Part shown: positions 34,913 through 42,822 of the stretch, one piece after another
How positions within the stretch are numbered: the stretch's first letter is position 1
Layout: each line of letters starts with the position of its first letter
Source: JAXDMU01 sp963762435
Lineage (GTDB): Bacteria > Pseudomonadota > Alphaproteobacteria > ATCC43930 > CGMCC-115725
Reading direction: 5' to 3'
Length of the DNA: 64,000 bases
Assembly (NCBI GenBank): GCA_963762435.1
Contig: CAVXLN010000014.1
Coordinates: 124,001 to 188,000, forward strand
Position numbers and translations under genes: made by a program
The notes under the pieces: generated by a model
The model's input: only the letters and a program-made list of their open reading frames with translations
The model's database searches: none
Told to the model about the DNA's origin: nothing

Positions 34913-35158
34913 ATGTCTGCAACCATATCGACCATCGTCCGGCCTGCGGTCACGAAGCGGGCGAGCCCGTTCTCCCGGCGCTTCAGCGCCAGTTGGGATG
35001 GGATCGCGCGCTATTTCATCCATCGCGCCGCCATTGCGCACCTGCGCAAGCTCGACGACCACGCCCTGCGCGACATCGGCCTCGCGCGGAGCGACATCGA
35101 AGCCGCGGTTCATGGTCTCCTGAGCGCTCGCGAGCGGGAGGCGGCGCCATGGAGCTGA
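34913..35158 (+). CDS. DUF1127-domain small protein
   Basis: Basic protein of 81 residues. The C-terminal half, HRAAIAHLRKLDDHALRDIGLARSDIEAAVHG, is a complete DUF1127 (YjiS-like) domain, and the N-terminal half is unstructured and Ser/Arg-rich. DUF1127 proteins in alphaproteobacteria act in RNA and phosphate or nitrogen-related regulation, but each paralogue's role differs. Its last 10 bases overlap the start of the TauE/SafE gene, so the two are co-translated. Confidence 0.9.
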   Translation: MSATISTIVRPAVTKRASPFSRRFSASWDGIARYFIHRAAIAHLRKLDDHALRDIGLARSDIEAAVHGLLSAREREAAPWS

Positions 35159-35907
35159 CGCTTGCCACGATCCTGGTCGCCTTTGCCGGCGTGTTCCTGA
35201 TCTGCTTCATGAAGGGCGCGTTCGGCGGCGGGTTCGCGATTGTCGGCATTCCACTGTTGTCGATCGTGATGGACCCGGTCACCGCCGGCGGCTTGCTGGC
35301 CCCCCTGTTCGTCGCCATGGATCTGTTCGCACTGCGCTACTGGAAGCCCTCGACCTGGTCGAAGCCGGACCTTGTGCGGCTGTTGCCGGGGCTCGTGGTC
35401 GGCATTGGGGCGGGGTATCTGGTGTTCCGGTTTCTCGACCACCGGGCCATCGCGATCGTGATGGCGGCGATCACGCTCATCTTTGTGGGATTATGGCTCG
35501 TTGCCGGTGCCAAGGTGACGATCCGGCCGCGGTCGACGCCGAAGGCGATCACGGCCGGCCTCGCCTCCGGCATCACCACCATGGTGGCGCATTCGGGCGG
35601 ACCGCCGCTGGCGATGTATCTGCTGCCGCTCGGCCTCAGCAAGGAAATCTACGCGGGGACGACCAGCCTGTTCTTTACCGTCGGCAACGCGACCAAGGCG
35701 GTGCCGTGGCTGCTGCTGGTGCAGCCGACCGCCGAAATATGGGCATTGATGGCGGTTTGCCTGTGCGCCATTCCGACCGGCGTCTGGCTGGGTTGGCGGC
35801 TCCACAGCAGGCTGGACCAGCGTCAGCTTTACCGCGCCTGCTACGCGCTGCTGGTCGCGACGGCGTTGAAGCTATTGTGGGACGGCGTTTCCGGCTATGT
35901 CGCGTGA
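35149..35907 (+). CDS. TauE/SafE-family membrane exporter
   Basis: Integral membrane protein of 252 residues with about eight helices. FLICFMKGAFGGGFAIVGIPLLSIVMDP and the repeat half HSGGPPLAMYLLPLGLSKEIYAGTTSLFFTVGN are the two inverted signature loops of the sulfite/organosulfonate exporter family. The ATG at 35149 overlaps the DUF1127 stop. A MocR-type gene in divergent position suggests control by amino-acid or PLP-related signals, as in taurine or other amine-sulfonate metabolism. Its end overlaps the convergent hisC stop by 13 bp. Confidence 0.92.
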   Translation: MELTLATILVAFAGVFLICFMKGAFGGGFAIVGIPLLSIVMDPVTAGGLLAPLFVAMDLFALRYWKPSTWSKPDLVRLLPGLVVGIGAGYLVFRFLDHRAIAIVMAAITLIFVGLWLVAGAKVTIRPRSTPKAITAGLASGITTMVAHSGGPPLAMYLLPLGLSKEIYAGTTSLFFTVGNATKAVPWLLLVQPTAEIWALMAVCLCAIPTGVWLGWRLHSRLDQRQLYRACYALLVATALKLLWDGVSGYVA

Positions 35908-36947
35908 ATTGCCGCGACGAGGCGCTGCGTGTCGGCTGCCGTACCGACGGTGATGCGCAGATAAGGTGCCGTGCGCGGGCCGTTGAAATGCCGGACCAGC
36001 ACGCCGTGTTCGCGTAAGGCAGCGGCCAGTTCCGCCCCGCCCAGCGCCCGATACCGGGCGAAGAGAAAGTTGGCGCTGGACGGCAGAATGTCGAAGCCGA
36101 GCGCGCTGAGCTGCGACGCCATCGCCTCGCGTTCCGCCACGATCCGGGCGCAGCTGTCGCGGAAATAGGCCTCGTCGCGGAGTGAAGCCGCGGCCCCGGC
36201 CTGGGTGATGCGGCCGAGCGGATAAGAATTGAAGCTGTTCTTGACGCGGTTCAACGCCTCGATCAGGCCCGTAGCCCCGAGCGCATAACCCACACGCAGG
36301 CCGGCCAGGCCGCGCGATTTCGACATGGTCTGCACGACCAGCAGGTTCGGATGATCGGCGATCAGCGGGACGGCACTCTCGCCGCCGAAATCGACATAGG
36401 CCTCGTCGATCAGCACGGGGATGTCGGGATGATCCGCCAGCAGCTGGGCGATCGCCGCGCGCGGCAGGCCGATCCCGGTCGGCGCGTTCGGATTGGCGAG
36501 CACGATCGACCCTGCTGGCCGCCGATAATCCTCGACCCGGATGCGCAGCTCGGCATCGAGCGGCACCGTCTCCGTTGTGAGGCCGAACAGCTGTGCCCAG
36601 ACCGGATAGAAGCTGTAGGTCACGTCCGGGAAGAGCAGCGGCCTCGGCTGTTTCAAAAGGGCGGCGAAGGCGAGCGCCAGCACCTCGTCCGAGCCGTTGC
36701 CGACGAAGATCTGCGCGGGCTCGACGCCGTGATATGCCGCGAGCGCCTGGCAAAGCTCCGTCGCCGCGGGATCGGGATAGAGCCGCAGCGGGTCGGCGGC
36801 GGCGGCGCGCATGGCGTCGAGCGCCAGCGGCGACGGGCCGAACGGGCTTTCATTGGTGTTGAGCTTCGTGAGATTGGCGATGCGCGGCTGCTCGCCCGGC
36901 ACATAGGGTGCCAGCTCGTGCGCCAGCCGGCTCCAGAACGGGTTCAT
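35895..36947 (-). CDS. hisC: Histidinol-phosphate aminotransferase (HisC-type)
   Basis: Class I/II PLP aminotransferase of 350 residues. LNTNESPFGPSP, LRLYPDPAATEL, FVGNGSDEVLALAF, ANPNAPTG, LIDEAYVDF and the catalytic Lys in TMSKSRGLAGLRVGYA (about residue 215) are typical of HisC. It converts imidazole-acetol phosphate and glutamate to histidinol phosphate. It lies 21 bp downstream of an Rrf2 regulator gene, not in a his operon, so it may be a second HisC-like paralogue with aromatic or other substrate range. Confidence 0.88.
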   Translation of the reverse strand: MNPFWSRLAHELAPYVPGEQPRIANLTKLNTNESPFGPSPLALDAMRAAAADPLRLYPDPAATELCQALAAYHGVEPAQIFVGNGSDEVLALAFAALLKQPRPLLFPDVTYSFYPVWAQLFGLTTETVPLDAELRIRVEDYRRPAGSIVLANPNAPTGIGLPRAAIAQLLADHPDIPVLIDEAYVDFGGESAVPLIADHPNLLVVQTMSKSRGLAGLRVGYALGATGLIEALNRVKNSFNSYPLGRITQAGAAASLRDEAYFRDSCARIVAEREAMASQLSALGFDILPSSANFLFARYRALGGAELAAALREHGVLVRHFNGPRTAPYLRITVGTAADTQRLVAAIHAT

Positions 36948-36968
36948 CGAGATCAGCTGAGGCGCCCG

Positions 36969-37481
36969 TCAGATCACGAAATCGACCATGCCGTCGCATT
37001 TGCTGGCGAGGCCGGCAAGCCGCGCGTCGCGGCAGAGATCGCTGAGGCTGATCCGGTCGAACTGCGTCAGCATCTGCTGATGCACGCGCTCGACCATCGG
37101 CAGCACGACCTTGCGCATGGATTGCGACGGCGATTGCTCGAACGGCGTCGGCCGGTCGGGATCGAGCACGGCGCGGCAGATGGCGCCGACCGTGATGGCG
37201 CCGCGCTCGTCGCCCAGCAGATAGCCGCCGTTCGGGCCGCGCAAACTCTTCAAGAGGCCCGCGCGCGACAGGCGCTGCAGGATCGCCTCGAGCTTGCGCG
37301 TCTCGAGCCCCTGGCGCTGGCCGAGCTCGGCCGCCGGCAGTGGCCCGGCCGCGCCGTTGAAGGACACGTCGAGCATGATGTCGACGGCCAGCAGAAAGCG
37401 CCTGGGCAGCCATGCGGCCAGGCCGGTCAGAAGGGTCTCGCCTTCGCCCGCGTGATGGGCCGTGTCCGCCTGTGCGGTCAT
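36969..37481 (-). CDS. Rrf2-family transcriptional regulator
   Basis: Regulator of 170 residues. The wHTH core is clear (AELGQRQGLETRKLEAILQRLSRAGLLKSLRGPNGGYLLG), preceded by LLAVDIMLDVSFNGAAGPLPAAE. The usual three-cysteine Fe-S ligand set of IscR/NsrR is absent; only C-terminal LCRDARLAGLASKC carries two Cys. It may therefore sense something else. The ATG at 37481 has AGGAGA 7 nt upstream. It is upstream of, and probably cotranscribed with, the HisC gene. Confidence 0.9.
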   Translation of the reverse strand: MTAQADTAHHAGEGETLLTGLAAWLPRRFLLAVDIMLDVSFNGAAGPLPAAELGQRQGLETRKLEAILQRLSRAGLLKSLRGPNGGYLLGDERGAITVGAICRAVLDPDRPTPFEQSPSQSMRKVVLPMVERVHQQMLTQFDRISLSDLCRDARLAGLASKCDGMVDFVI

Positions 37482-37565
37482 CGACCAGTCTCCTTTAATG
37501 CCCGTTGCGGACATAATGAAGCGATTGGCCGAAATGTGGAAGTCCGGGGATCGCGCGCTTAAATG

Positions 37566-37659
37566 CCCCTCGCCCGCCCGGCGGGAGAGGGAGGGGCCCG
37601 CGCGAGCGGGAGGGTGAGGGTAAGCTATTGAAATGGCTTGCGTTAAACCCTCACCCCGA
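37566..37659. repeat. Family A repeat cluster between rrf2 and the nested palindrome
   Basis: CCCTCGCCCGCCCGGCGGGAGAGGG and a second, reversed GGGTGAGGG/CCCTCACCC pair occupy 37566-37620 and 37647-37659. The stem words CTCTCCCGCC and GGCGGGAGAG recur as in the elements at 18068 and 20201. Together with the next two entries they account for nearly all of the 438 bp between rrf2 and the TolC gene; I see no gene there. Confidence 0.75.
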
Positions 37660-37660
37660 C

Positions 37661-37909
37661 CCTCTCCCGCCAGGTTACGGGATTCACACAATTATCCGAA
37701 TATTTTCAATGGCTTGATATTTCATGGTCATCCCCGGGCTTGTCCCGGGGATCCACGTCGTACCGCAGCACGGCCTTACCGTAGAAAAACGCGGCGGCGG
37801 CTCGACGTGGATCCCCGGGACAAGCCCGGCCATGACAAACGAAAATCGTAAGCCATTGAAAAAATGGGAAAAGATGTGTGAATGCCGTAGCCCGCCAGGC
37901 GGGAGAGGG
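37661..37909. repeat. Nested imperfect palindrome of about 250 bp
   Basis: Left half: CCTCTCCCGCC, then GATTCACAC, TTTTCAATGGCTT and CATGGTCATCC. The right half carries their complements in reverse order: GGCCATGAC, AAGCCATTGAAAA, GTGTGAAT and GGCGGGAGAGG. Its outer ends belong to repeat family A and its core (37727-37836) to family B. No open frame of note or transposase lies inside. It looks like a composite miniature element, or one repeat inserted into another. Confidence 0.75.
37727..37836. repeat. Family B inverted repeat, copy 1
   Basis: 34-bp arms (37727-37760 and 37803-37836) starting GTCATCCCCGGGCTTGTCCC, with only about two mismatches between the arms, around a 42-bp centre. Copies at 41424-41532 and 59965-60106 share the GGGCTTGTCCCGG and GTGGAT words. 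Confidence 0.85.
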
Positions 37910-37919
37910 AGTAGCCCCC

Positions 37920-39266
37920 TTACGGCGGCGGCGTCGTGCCGATCCATTTGTCCTTGACCGCGTCGAGATGCTCCGATGGGTCATAGGGTGCCACATCGAG
38001 GCCGAGGGCGGCCGGGGTGAAATCGCCGATCGCCGCTTCGAGCCGGAAGCTGGCGGCCAATATGTCGTGCTCGGCCACGGCCAGATTGACCCGGCTCGAA
38101 AACAGCTCCTGCTCGGCATTGAGGTAATCGAGCCGCGTGCGCGTGCCGACCGTGACCTCTTTCCCGGTGTCCTTGAGCGCCACGTCGTTGGCCTTGATCT
38201 GGTCGATGAAATTCTGCCGCTGGGCGCGCGCCGCGGCCAAGGCGGCCCAGGCGCTCGAGACGTCCTGGCGCACCTCGCGCTCGGCCTGGAGCTGCTGTTT
38301 CTCGGCGGCGGAGACCGCCTCGCGCGCGGCCCGGACCTGGACGTAATTGACGCCGCCCTCATAGATCGGGACCGAGGCGGTGACGCCGATCGTGGCGCTG
38401 TTGAGCCTGACACTCTTCGAGAAGAGCTCGTCCTCATGCTGCGCCTGGATGACGCCGTCGAGCTTGGGCAGCAGCTGGGCGCGCACGACATCGACCTGGT
38501 GCTTGGCCGCCTCGAGCTTCTGGACCGCGGAGCGGATCGCGGGGTTGCGCGCCTCGGCCGCCGCGTTCGCCTCATCCTCGGTGCCGGGCAGCAGGCCGAG
38601 CGACGTTGGCTGATCGAGCGGCCCGGCCTCGTCGCCGACGAGGGTGCGGAAGGCGGCCTTCGAGACCTTGAGCTGCGACTCGGCACCGAGCCGGCCGGAG
38701 ATGGCGCCCGAGAGACGGGCCGCCGCCTGCGACGTATCGGTCTCGGTCGCGGTCCCGGCGCGGAAGGTGGCGTCCACATCCTTGCGGTTGAAGATCAGTA
38801 CCTCGACCAGATTCTGATCGAGCTCGACCACCTTCTGGTCGCGGAAGACATCGAGATAGGCCAAGGCGGCGCCCAAGAGCTGCGCCTGCTCGACCCCATC
38901 GAGATCGGCGCGGCCGCCCGCGATCGTGGCCTTGGCGCGATCGATATCGGCATCGACGCCGGCGCGATAGAGCGGCTGGTCGAGCTGGACCGTGGCCGTG
39001 CGGTTGGTCAGCATCTGCACCGGCGAGCCGCCGAAATCGAAATATTGCCGGCCGCGCGTGACATCGCCGGTCAAGCTCGCGGTCGGCCGCCAGCCGCCCA
39101 GCGCCTGCGGCAGCTGCTCGTCCGTCGCCCGCTGGGAGAAGCGCTGCGCCTGGATCGTGGCGTTGGCGTTATAGGCCGCGGCCAGCGCCTCCTTGAGCGT
39201 CTCGGCGCGCGCCGATCCGGCCATCACCAGCCCGGCCATGAGAACAGCCGCCGCCCCCCTGCTCAT
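37920..39266 (-). CDS. TolC-family outer-membrane efflux/secretion channel
   Basis: Outer-membrane protein of 448 residues. The signal peptide (residues 1-21, VLMAGLVMAGSARA) is followed by two TolC repeats: ETLKEALAAAYNANATIQAQR at the start, and LSGAISGRLGAESQLKVSKAAFRTLVG then VSVPIYEGG-type turns (ASVPIYEGGVNYVQVRAAREAV). The YLDVFRDQ and RTRLDYLNAEQELFSSRVNLA segments fit type-I secretion TolC proteins. It is not adjacent to an inner-membrane exporter here, so it may serve several, such as the HlyD system at 2.4 kb. It is divergent from the kinase gene. Confidence 0.92.
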   Translation of the reverse strand: MSRGAAAVLMAGLVMAGSARAETLKEALAAAYNANATIQAQRFSQRATDEQLPQALGGWRPTASLTGDVTRGRQYFDFGGSPVQMLTNRTATVQLDQPLYRAGVDADIDRAKATIAGGRADLDGVEQAQLLGAALAYLDVFRDQKVVELDQNLVEVLIFNRKDVDATFRAGTATETDTSQAAARLSGAISGRLGAESQLKVSKAAFRTLVGDEAGPLDQPTSLGLLPGTEDEANAAAEARNPAIRSAVQKLEAAKHQVDVVRAQLLPKLDGVIQAQHEDELFSKSVRLNSATIGVTASVPIYEGGVNYVQVRAAREAVSAAEKQQLQAEREVRQDVSSAWAALAAARAQRQNFIDQIKANDVALKDTGKEVTVGTRTRLDYLNAEQELFSSRVNLAVAEHDILAASFRLEAAIGDFTPAALGLDVAPYDPSEHLDAVKDKWIGTTPPP

Positions 39267-39418
39267 TCTTGCTCACGCCTATAAATTCACCCTGCGGCAC
39301 TTTCGGCGATCGCAGCGGGGGCAGCAAGCGCGCGGGTGCGCAGGACAGGCCGGCGTCGATGGCAAGTATCGGTAACTCCGTGTATCTTCGCTGTCGATCA
39401 GCGGGGGATCGGATCGCG

Positions 39419-41347
39419 ATGCAGGGAAGTGCCGGTAATTGGCCGAGGGACGCGCTGCCGCTCGGCACGGATCTCAACGGCTATGTGATCGATGGCATGC
39501 TGGGCCGCGGCGGCTTCGGCATCACCTATCGCGCGCTCGACCGGCTCGACCAGATCTTCGCGATCAAGGAATGTTTCCCGAAGCAGTTCGCCGTGCGCCA
39601 GGGGCCGGAGGTGCTGCCGACCGACGCCAGCGATGCCGACGCCCTGGCCGATTGCATGACCCGCTTCCTGCGCGAGGCGAAGGCGCTGATGCATCTCTCG
39701 AAGCTGGGGGCGGCCGGCGACGGCGTCGTCAAGGTCGCCACTTTCTTTGAGCGCAACGGCACCGCCTATATCGTCATGGAGTTCCTGGCCGGCGAGAGCC
39801 TCGAGAGCTATCTCAAGGCCAATCCGGGCGGCATTCCGGAGGATCGGCTGAAGGAGCTGTTCGACCGGCTGCTGCATGCCGTCGGCTGCGTCCATGATGC
39901 AGGCCTGCTGCATCGCGACATCAAGCCGGCCAACATCTTCCTGCGCGCGGATGGGCGGCCGGTGCTGATCGATTTCGGCGCCACGCGCGGGTCGGCGGGC
40001 AGCACCCAGGCGGTGACCTTCACGCAGATCTATTCGGAGAGCTACGCCCCGCTCGAGCAGATCGCCGGGACCGAGCAAGGCCCTTTCTCCGATATCTATG
40101 CGCTGGGCGTCACTTTCTACCGCGCGATCGGCGGCACCGCGATCGACGCCTTCACGCGCCATCAGGCACAGCTGCGCGGCCGGCCCGATCCGCTGAAGCC
40201 CGCCATCGAGCTGGGCGCCGGCCGATATGATCCGCGGCTGCTGGCCGCGATCGACGCCGCCCTCAAGGTCTCGTCCGAGGAGCGGCCGAAGAGTGTGGCC
40301 GCCCTCCAAGCGATCCTGAATGAGGCGCCCGAGGAAGGTGGGACGCGGATCGTGACGGCGAAGGCCGAGCCGCCGCCGCTCTGGGAGGAGCCGGCGAAGG
40401 CCGTGGCCCCGCCGCCCAAGCCGGTGGCGGCGCCACCGAAGCCGGCCGCGCGTTCCCGCCTGCCGACGGTTGCGGTCGCCGTGCTGGTGCCGCTGATCCT
40501 GCTGACCGGGATCGGGCTGTGGTATCTCAGCGGCCCGAAGGTCGAGCCGGCGGTCCAGCACGCGAGCGCCACACCCGCGCCGACACCGACGCCGCAGCCG
40601 AAGCCACAAGCGACCCAACAGCCGAGTGCCGCCGAGCAGCAGGCCGCGGCGCAGCAGGCGGCGCAGCAGGCCGCCGATGCCCAGGCTCAGCAGAAAGCGG
40701 CGGACGATGCCGCCGCGAGCAAGGCCGCCGCAGCACAAGCGGAAGCGGCGCAGCAGGCGGCAGCGGGCATGGAATCGGCGGTGCAGGCGGAAGCGGACAA
40801 AGAGGCCGCCGCCAAGAAGGCCCCTCGGCAGGCAGCACCTGTTGTCGACAAGCCGGCCGCGAAACCGACGGTCATCCAGCAGGCGGAATTGCATGCGGCC
40901 GAGGAAATGGTGTCGCCTCATATGGATCGCACCGCGGCCGAGATCGAGCACGTCGTCCGGCCCGAGGTGGCCCGGGACTATGACACCGCGCTCGCCCTCT
41001 TTCAGGCGGGTAAATTCGGCGCCGCCGAAGCCGCGTTCCGGAAATTCCAGGAGAAGTTCCCGCTCACCCCCCTGGCCGGGCACGCACAGTACTTCGTCGG
41101 CCAGAGTTTCGTGATGCGCAAGGATTACGCGGCGGCCGCGGCCGCCTTCCAGGACGGGCTCAGCCGCTATTCCGAAGGCAATCAGCGCGGCGAGACGCTG
41201 GTGAAGCTCGGCCTTATCCAAGGCGAGCTCGGCCACACGGCCGACGCCTGTGCCGCCTTCAGCCGGCTCGATCACAATTTCCGGGATCTGCAGCCGTCGG
41301 TCGCGCAGATGCTGGCGACCGGCAAGCAGCGGTATTGCAGCGGCTAA
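39419..41347 (+). CDS. Hanks-type Ser/Thr protein kinase fused to a CpoB/YbgF-like TPR domain
   Basis: Protein of 642 residues. The kinase domain spans about 20-290: glycine loop LGRGGFGITY, catalytic Lys in AIKE, HRDIKPANI with catalytic Asp at about 165, and DFGAT. A Pro-rich linker leads to one membrane helix (about 343-367, LPTVAVAVLVPLILLTGIGLWYL), then a long Ala/Gln coiled segment. The extracytoplasmic C-terminus has TPRs resembling CpoB/YbgF (YDTALALFQAGKFGAAEAAFRKF, FQDGLSRYSEG). The ATG at 39419 is chosen because the family begins shortly after it. The kinase is inside the cell and the TPR in the periplasm. Confidence 0.9.
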   Translation: MQGSAGNWPRDALPLGTDLNGYVIDGMLGRGGFGITYRALDRLDQIFAIKECFPKQFAVRQGPEVLPTDASDADALADCMTRFLREAKALMHLSKLGAAGDGVVKVATFFERNGTAYIVMEFLAGESLESYLKANPGGIPEDRLKELFDRLLHAVGCVHDAGLLHRDIKPANIFLRADGRPVLIDFGATRGSAGSTQAVTFTQIYSESYAPLEQIAGTEQGPFSDIYALGVTFYRAIGGTAIDAFTRHQAQLRGRPDPLKPAIELGAGRYDPRLLAAIDAALKVSSEERPKSVAALQAILNEAPEEGGTRIVTAKAEPPPLWEEPAKAVAPPPKPVAAPPKPAARSRLPTVAVAVLVPLILLTGIGLWYLSGPKVEPAVQHASATPAPTPTPQPKPQATQQPSAAEQQAAAQQAAQQAADAQAQQKAADDAAASKAAAAQAEAAQQAAAGMESAVQAEADKEAAAKKAPRQAAPVVDKPAAKPTVIQQAELHAAEEMVSPHMDRTAAEIEHVVRPEVARDYDTALALFQAGKFGAAEAAFRKFQEKFPLTPLAGHAQYFVGQSFVMRKDYAAAAAAFQDGLSRYSEGNQRGETLVKLGLIQGELGHTADACAAFSRLDHNFRDLQPSVAQMLATGKQRYCSG

Positions 41348-41423
41348 GCCCTTCTCCTCGCGCCGGGGCTAAGGCGTTCACATATCTTATTGTGGCGTTT
41401 CAATGAGATGCCTTTATCCCACC

Positions 41424-41532
41424 GTCATCACCGGGCTTGTCCCGGTGATCCATGTCGGGCCGATGCCGATTTGCTTGAAGACGATGTTCCCCACGTCCCG
41501 ACGTGGATGGCCGGGACAAGCCCGGCCATGAC
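41424..41532. repeat. Family B inverted repeat, copy 2
   Basis: Arms 41424-41458 and 41498-41532, about 35 bp, with GTCATCACCGGGCTTGTCCC against the reverse of GGGACAAGCCCGGCCATGAC. It lies between the kinase gene and the convergent thiolase gene. The left flank (TTCACATATCTT near 41380) also resembles the flank of the palindrome at 37661-37909. Confidence 0.8.
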
Positions 41533-41562
41533 GAAAACTGATGATCTCGAGGAAAGAGACGA

Positions 41563-42768
41563 CTACACCCGCTCGATCAGCATCGCGATGCCCTGCCCGA
41601 CACCGATGCACATGGTGCAGATTGCGCGCTTGGCGCCGCGGGCTTCGAGCTCGAAGAGGGCGGTCGTGACGAGGCGGGCGCCGCTCATGCCGAGCGGATG
41701 GCCAAGGGCGATGGCGCCGCCGTTGGGGTTCACATGCTCGGCATCGTCGGGCAATCCCAGCTCGCGCGTGACGGCGAGGCCCTGGGCCGCGAAGGCCTCG
41801 TTGAGCTCGATCACGTCGATATCGCCGATCGAGAGGCCGACGCGCTCCAGGAGCTTGCGCGTCGCCGGCGCCGGGCCGATGCCCATGATGCGCGGCGGCA
41901 CGCCGGCGACGGCGGCCGAGACGATGCGGGCGCGCGGGGTCAGCCCTTGCCGCTCGGCGGCATCCTCGGAGGCGATGATGGTGCAGCAGGCGCCGTCATT
42001 GACGCCCGACGCATTGCCGGCCGTGACCGTGCCGCCCGTGCGGAAGGGTGTCGGCAGCTTGGCGAGCTTGTCGAGGGCGGTGTCCGGCCGGGGATGCTCG
42101 TCGACGGAGAAGGCGATGGTCTCGCGCCCATGTTTGACCTCGACCGGCACGATCTCGCGATTGAACCGGCCGCTCGCCAAGGCGGCACCGGCACGCTGCT
42201 GCGAGCGCCAGGCGAAGGCGTCCTGATCGGCGCGGGAGACCTGGTACTCCTCGGCGACATTCTCGGCTGTCTCGGGCATGGAATCGGTGCCATAGGCCGA
42301 CTGCATCCTGCCGTTGATGAAGCGCCAGCCGATCGTCGTGTCGTAGATCTGGGCCTCGCGCGCATAGGCGCTCGAGGATTTGCCCATGACGAAGGGCGCG
42401 CGCGTCATGCTCTCCACACCACCGGCGAGGAACAGGCTGCCGTCGCCGGCCTTGACCGCGCGGGATGCGGCCGCAATCGCCTCCATGCCCGAGCCGCACA
42501 GCCGGTTGACCGTGGCGCCCGGCACCGCGTCGGGAATGCCGGCCAGCAGCAGCGACATGCGGGCCACATTGCGATTGTCTTCGCCGGCCTGGTTGGCGCA
42601 GCCATAGATCACGTCATCGATGGCGGCCCAATCGAGCGACGGGTAGCGCGCCTTCAGCGCCGCGATCGGCACCGCCCCCAGATCGTCGGCCCGGACGCCG
42701 GCAAGAGCGCCGGCATAGCGGCCGATGGGCGTGCGCACCGCGTCGCACAGAAAGGCTTCCGTCATCAT
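41563..42768 (-). CDS. pcaF: 3-oxoadipyl-CoA/acetyl-CoA acyltransferase (PcaF-type thiolase)
   Basis: Thiolase of 401 residues. YGCANQAGEDNRNVARM and NRLCGSGMEA (nucleophile C91) are characteristic of the PcaF/PaaJ group, with ALGHPLGMSG (catalytic His) and CTMCIGVGQG (second Cys) near the C-terminus. It would cleave beta-ketoadipyl-CoA to succinyl-CoA and acetyl-CoA in aromatic catabolism. No pca or paa gene is adjacent, so the aromatic role is inferred from the motif; a general thiolase is the alternative. Confidence 0.88.
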   Translation of the reverse strand: MMTEAFLCDAVRTPIGRYAGALAGVRADDLGAVPIAALKARYPSLDWAAIDDVIYGCANQAGEDNRNVARMSLLLAGIPDAVPGATVNRLCGSGMEAIAAASRAVKAGDGSLFLAGGVESMTRAPFVMGKSSSAYAREAQIYDTTIGWRFINGRMQSAYGTDSMPETAENVAEEYQVSRADQDAFAWRSQQRAGAALASGRFNREIVPVEVKHGRETIAFSVDEHPRPDTALDKLAKLPTPFRTGGTVTAGNASGVNDGACCTIIASEDAAERQGLTPRARIVSAAVAGVPPRIMGIGPAPATRKLLERVGLSIGDIDVIELNEAFAAQGLAVTRELGLPDDAEHVNPNGGAIALGHPLGMSGARLVTTALFELEARGAKRAICTMCIGVGQGIAMLIERV

Positions 42769-42822
42769 GGGTCTCCCGATCGCATCAAGCGGGCGGCATC
42801 ATAGGCAGGCGAGTGCCGGCTG

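Noticed and set aside
37482..37919. CRISPR array in the repeat-rich gap
   Set aside because: The repeats are unequal palindromes without regular spacers, and no cas gene is present.
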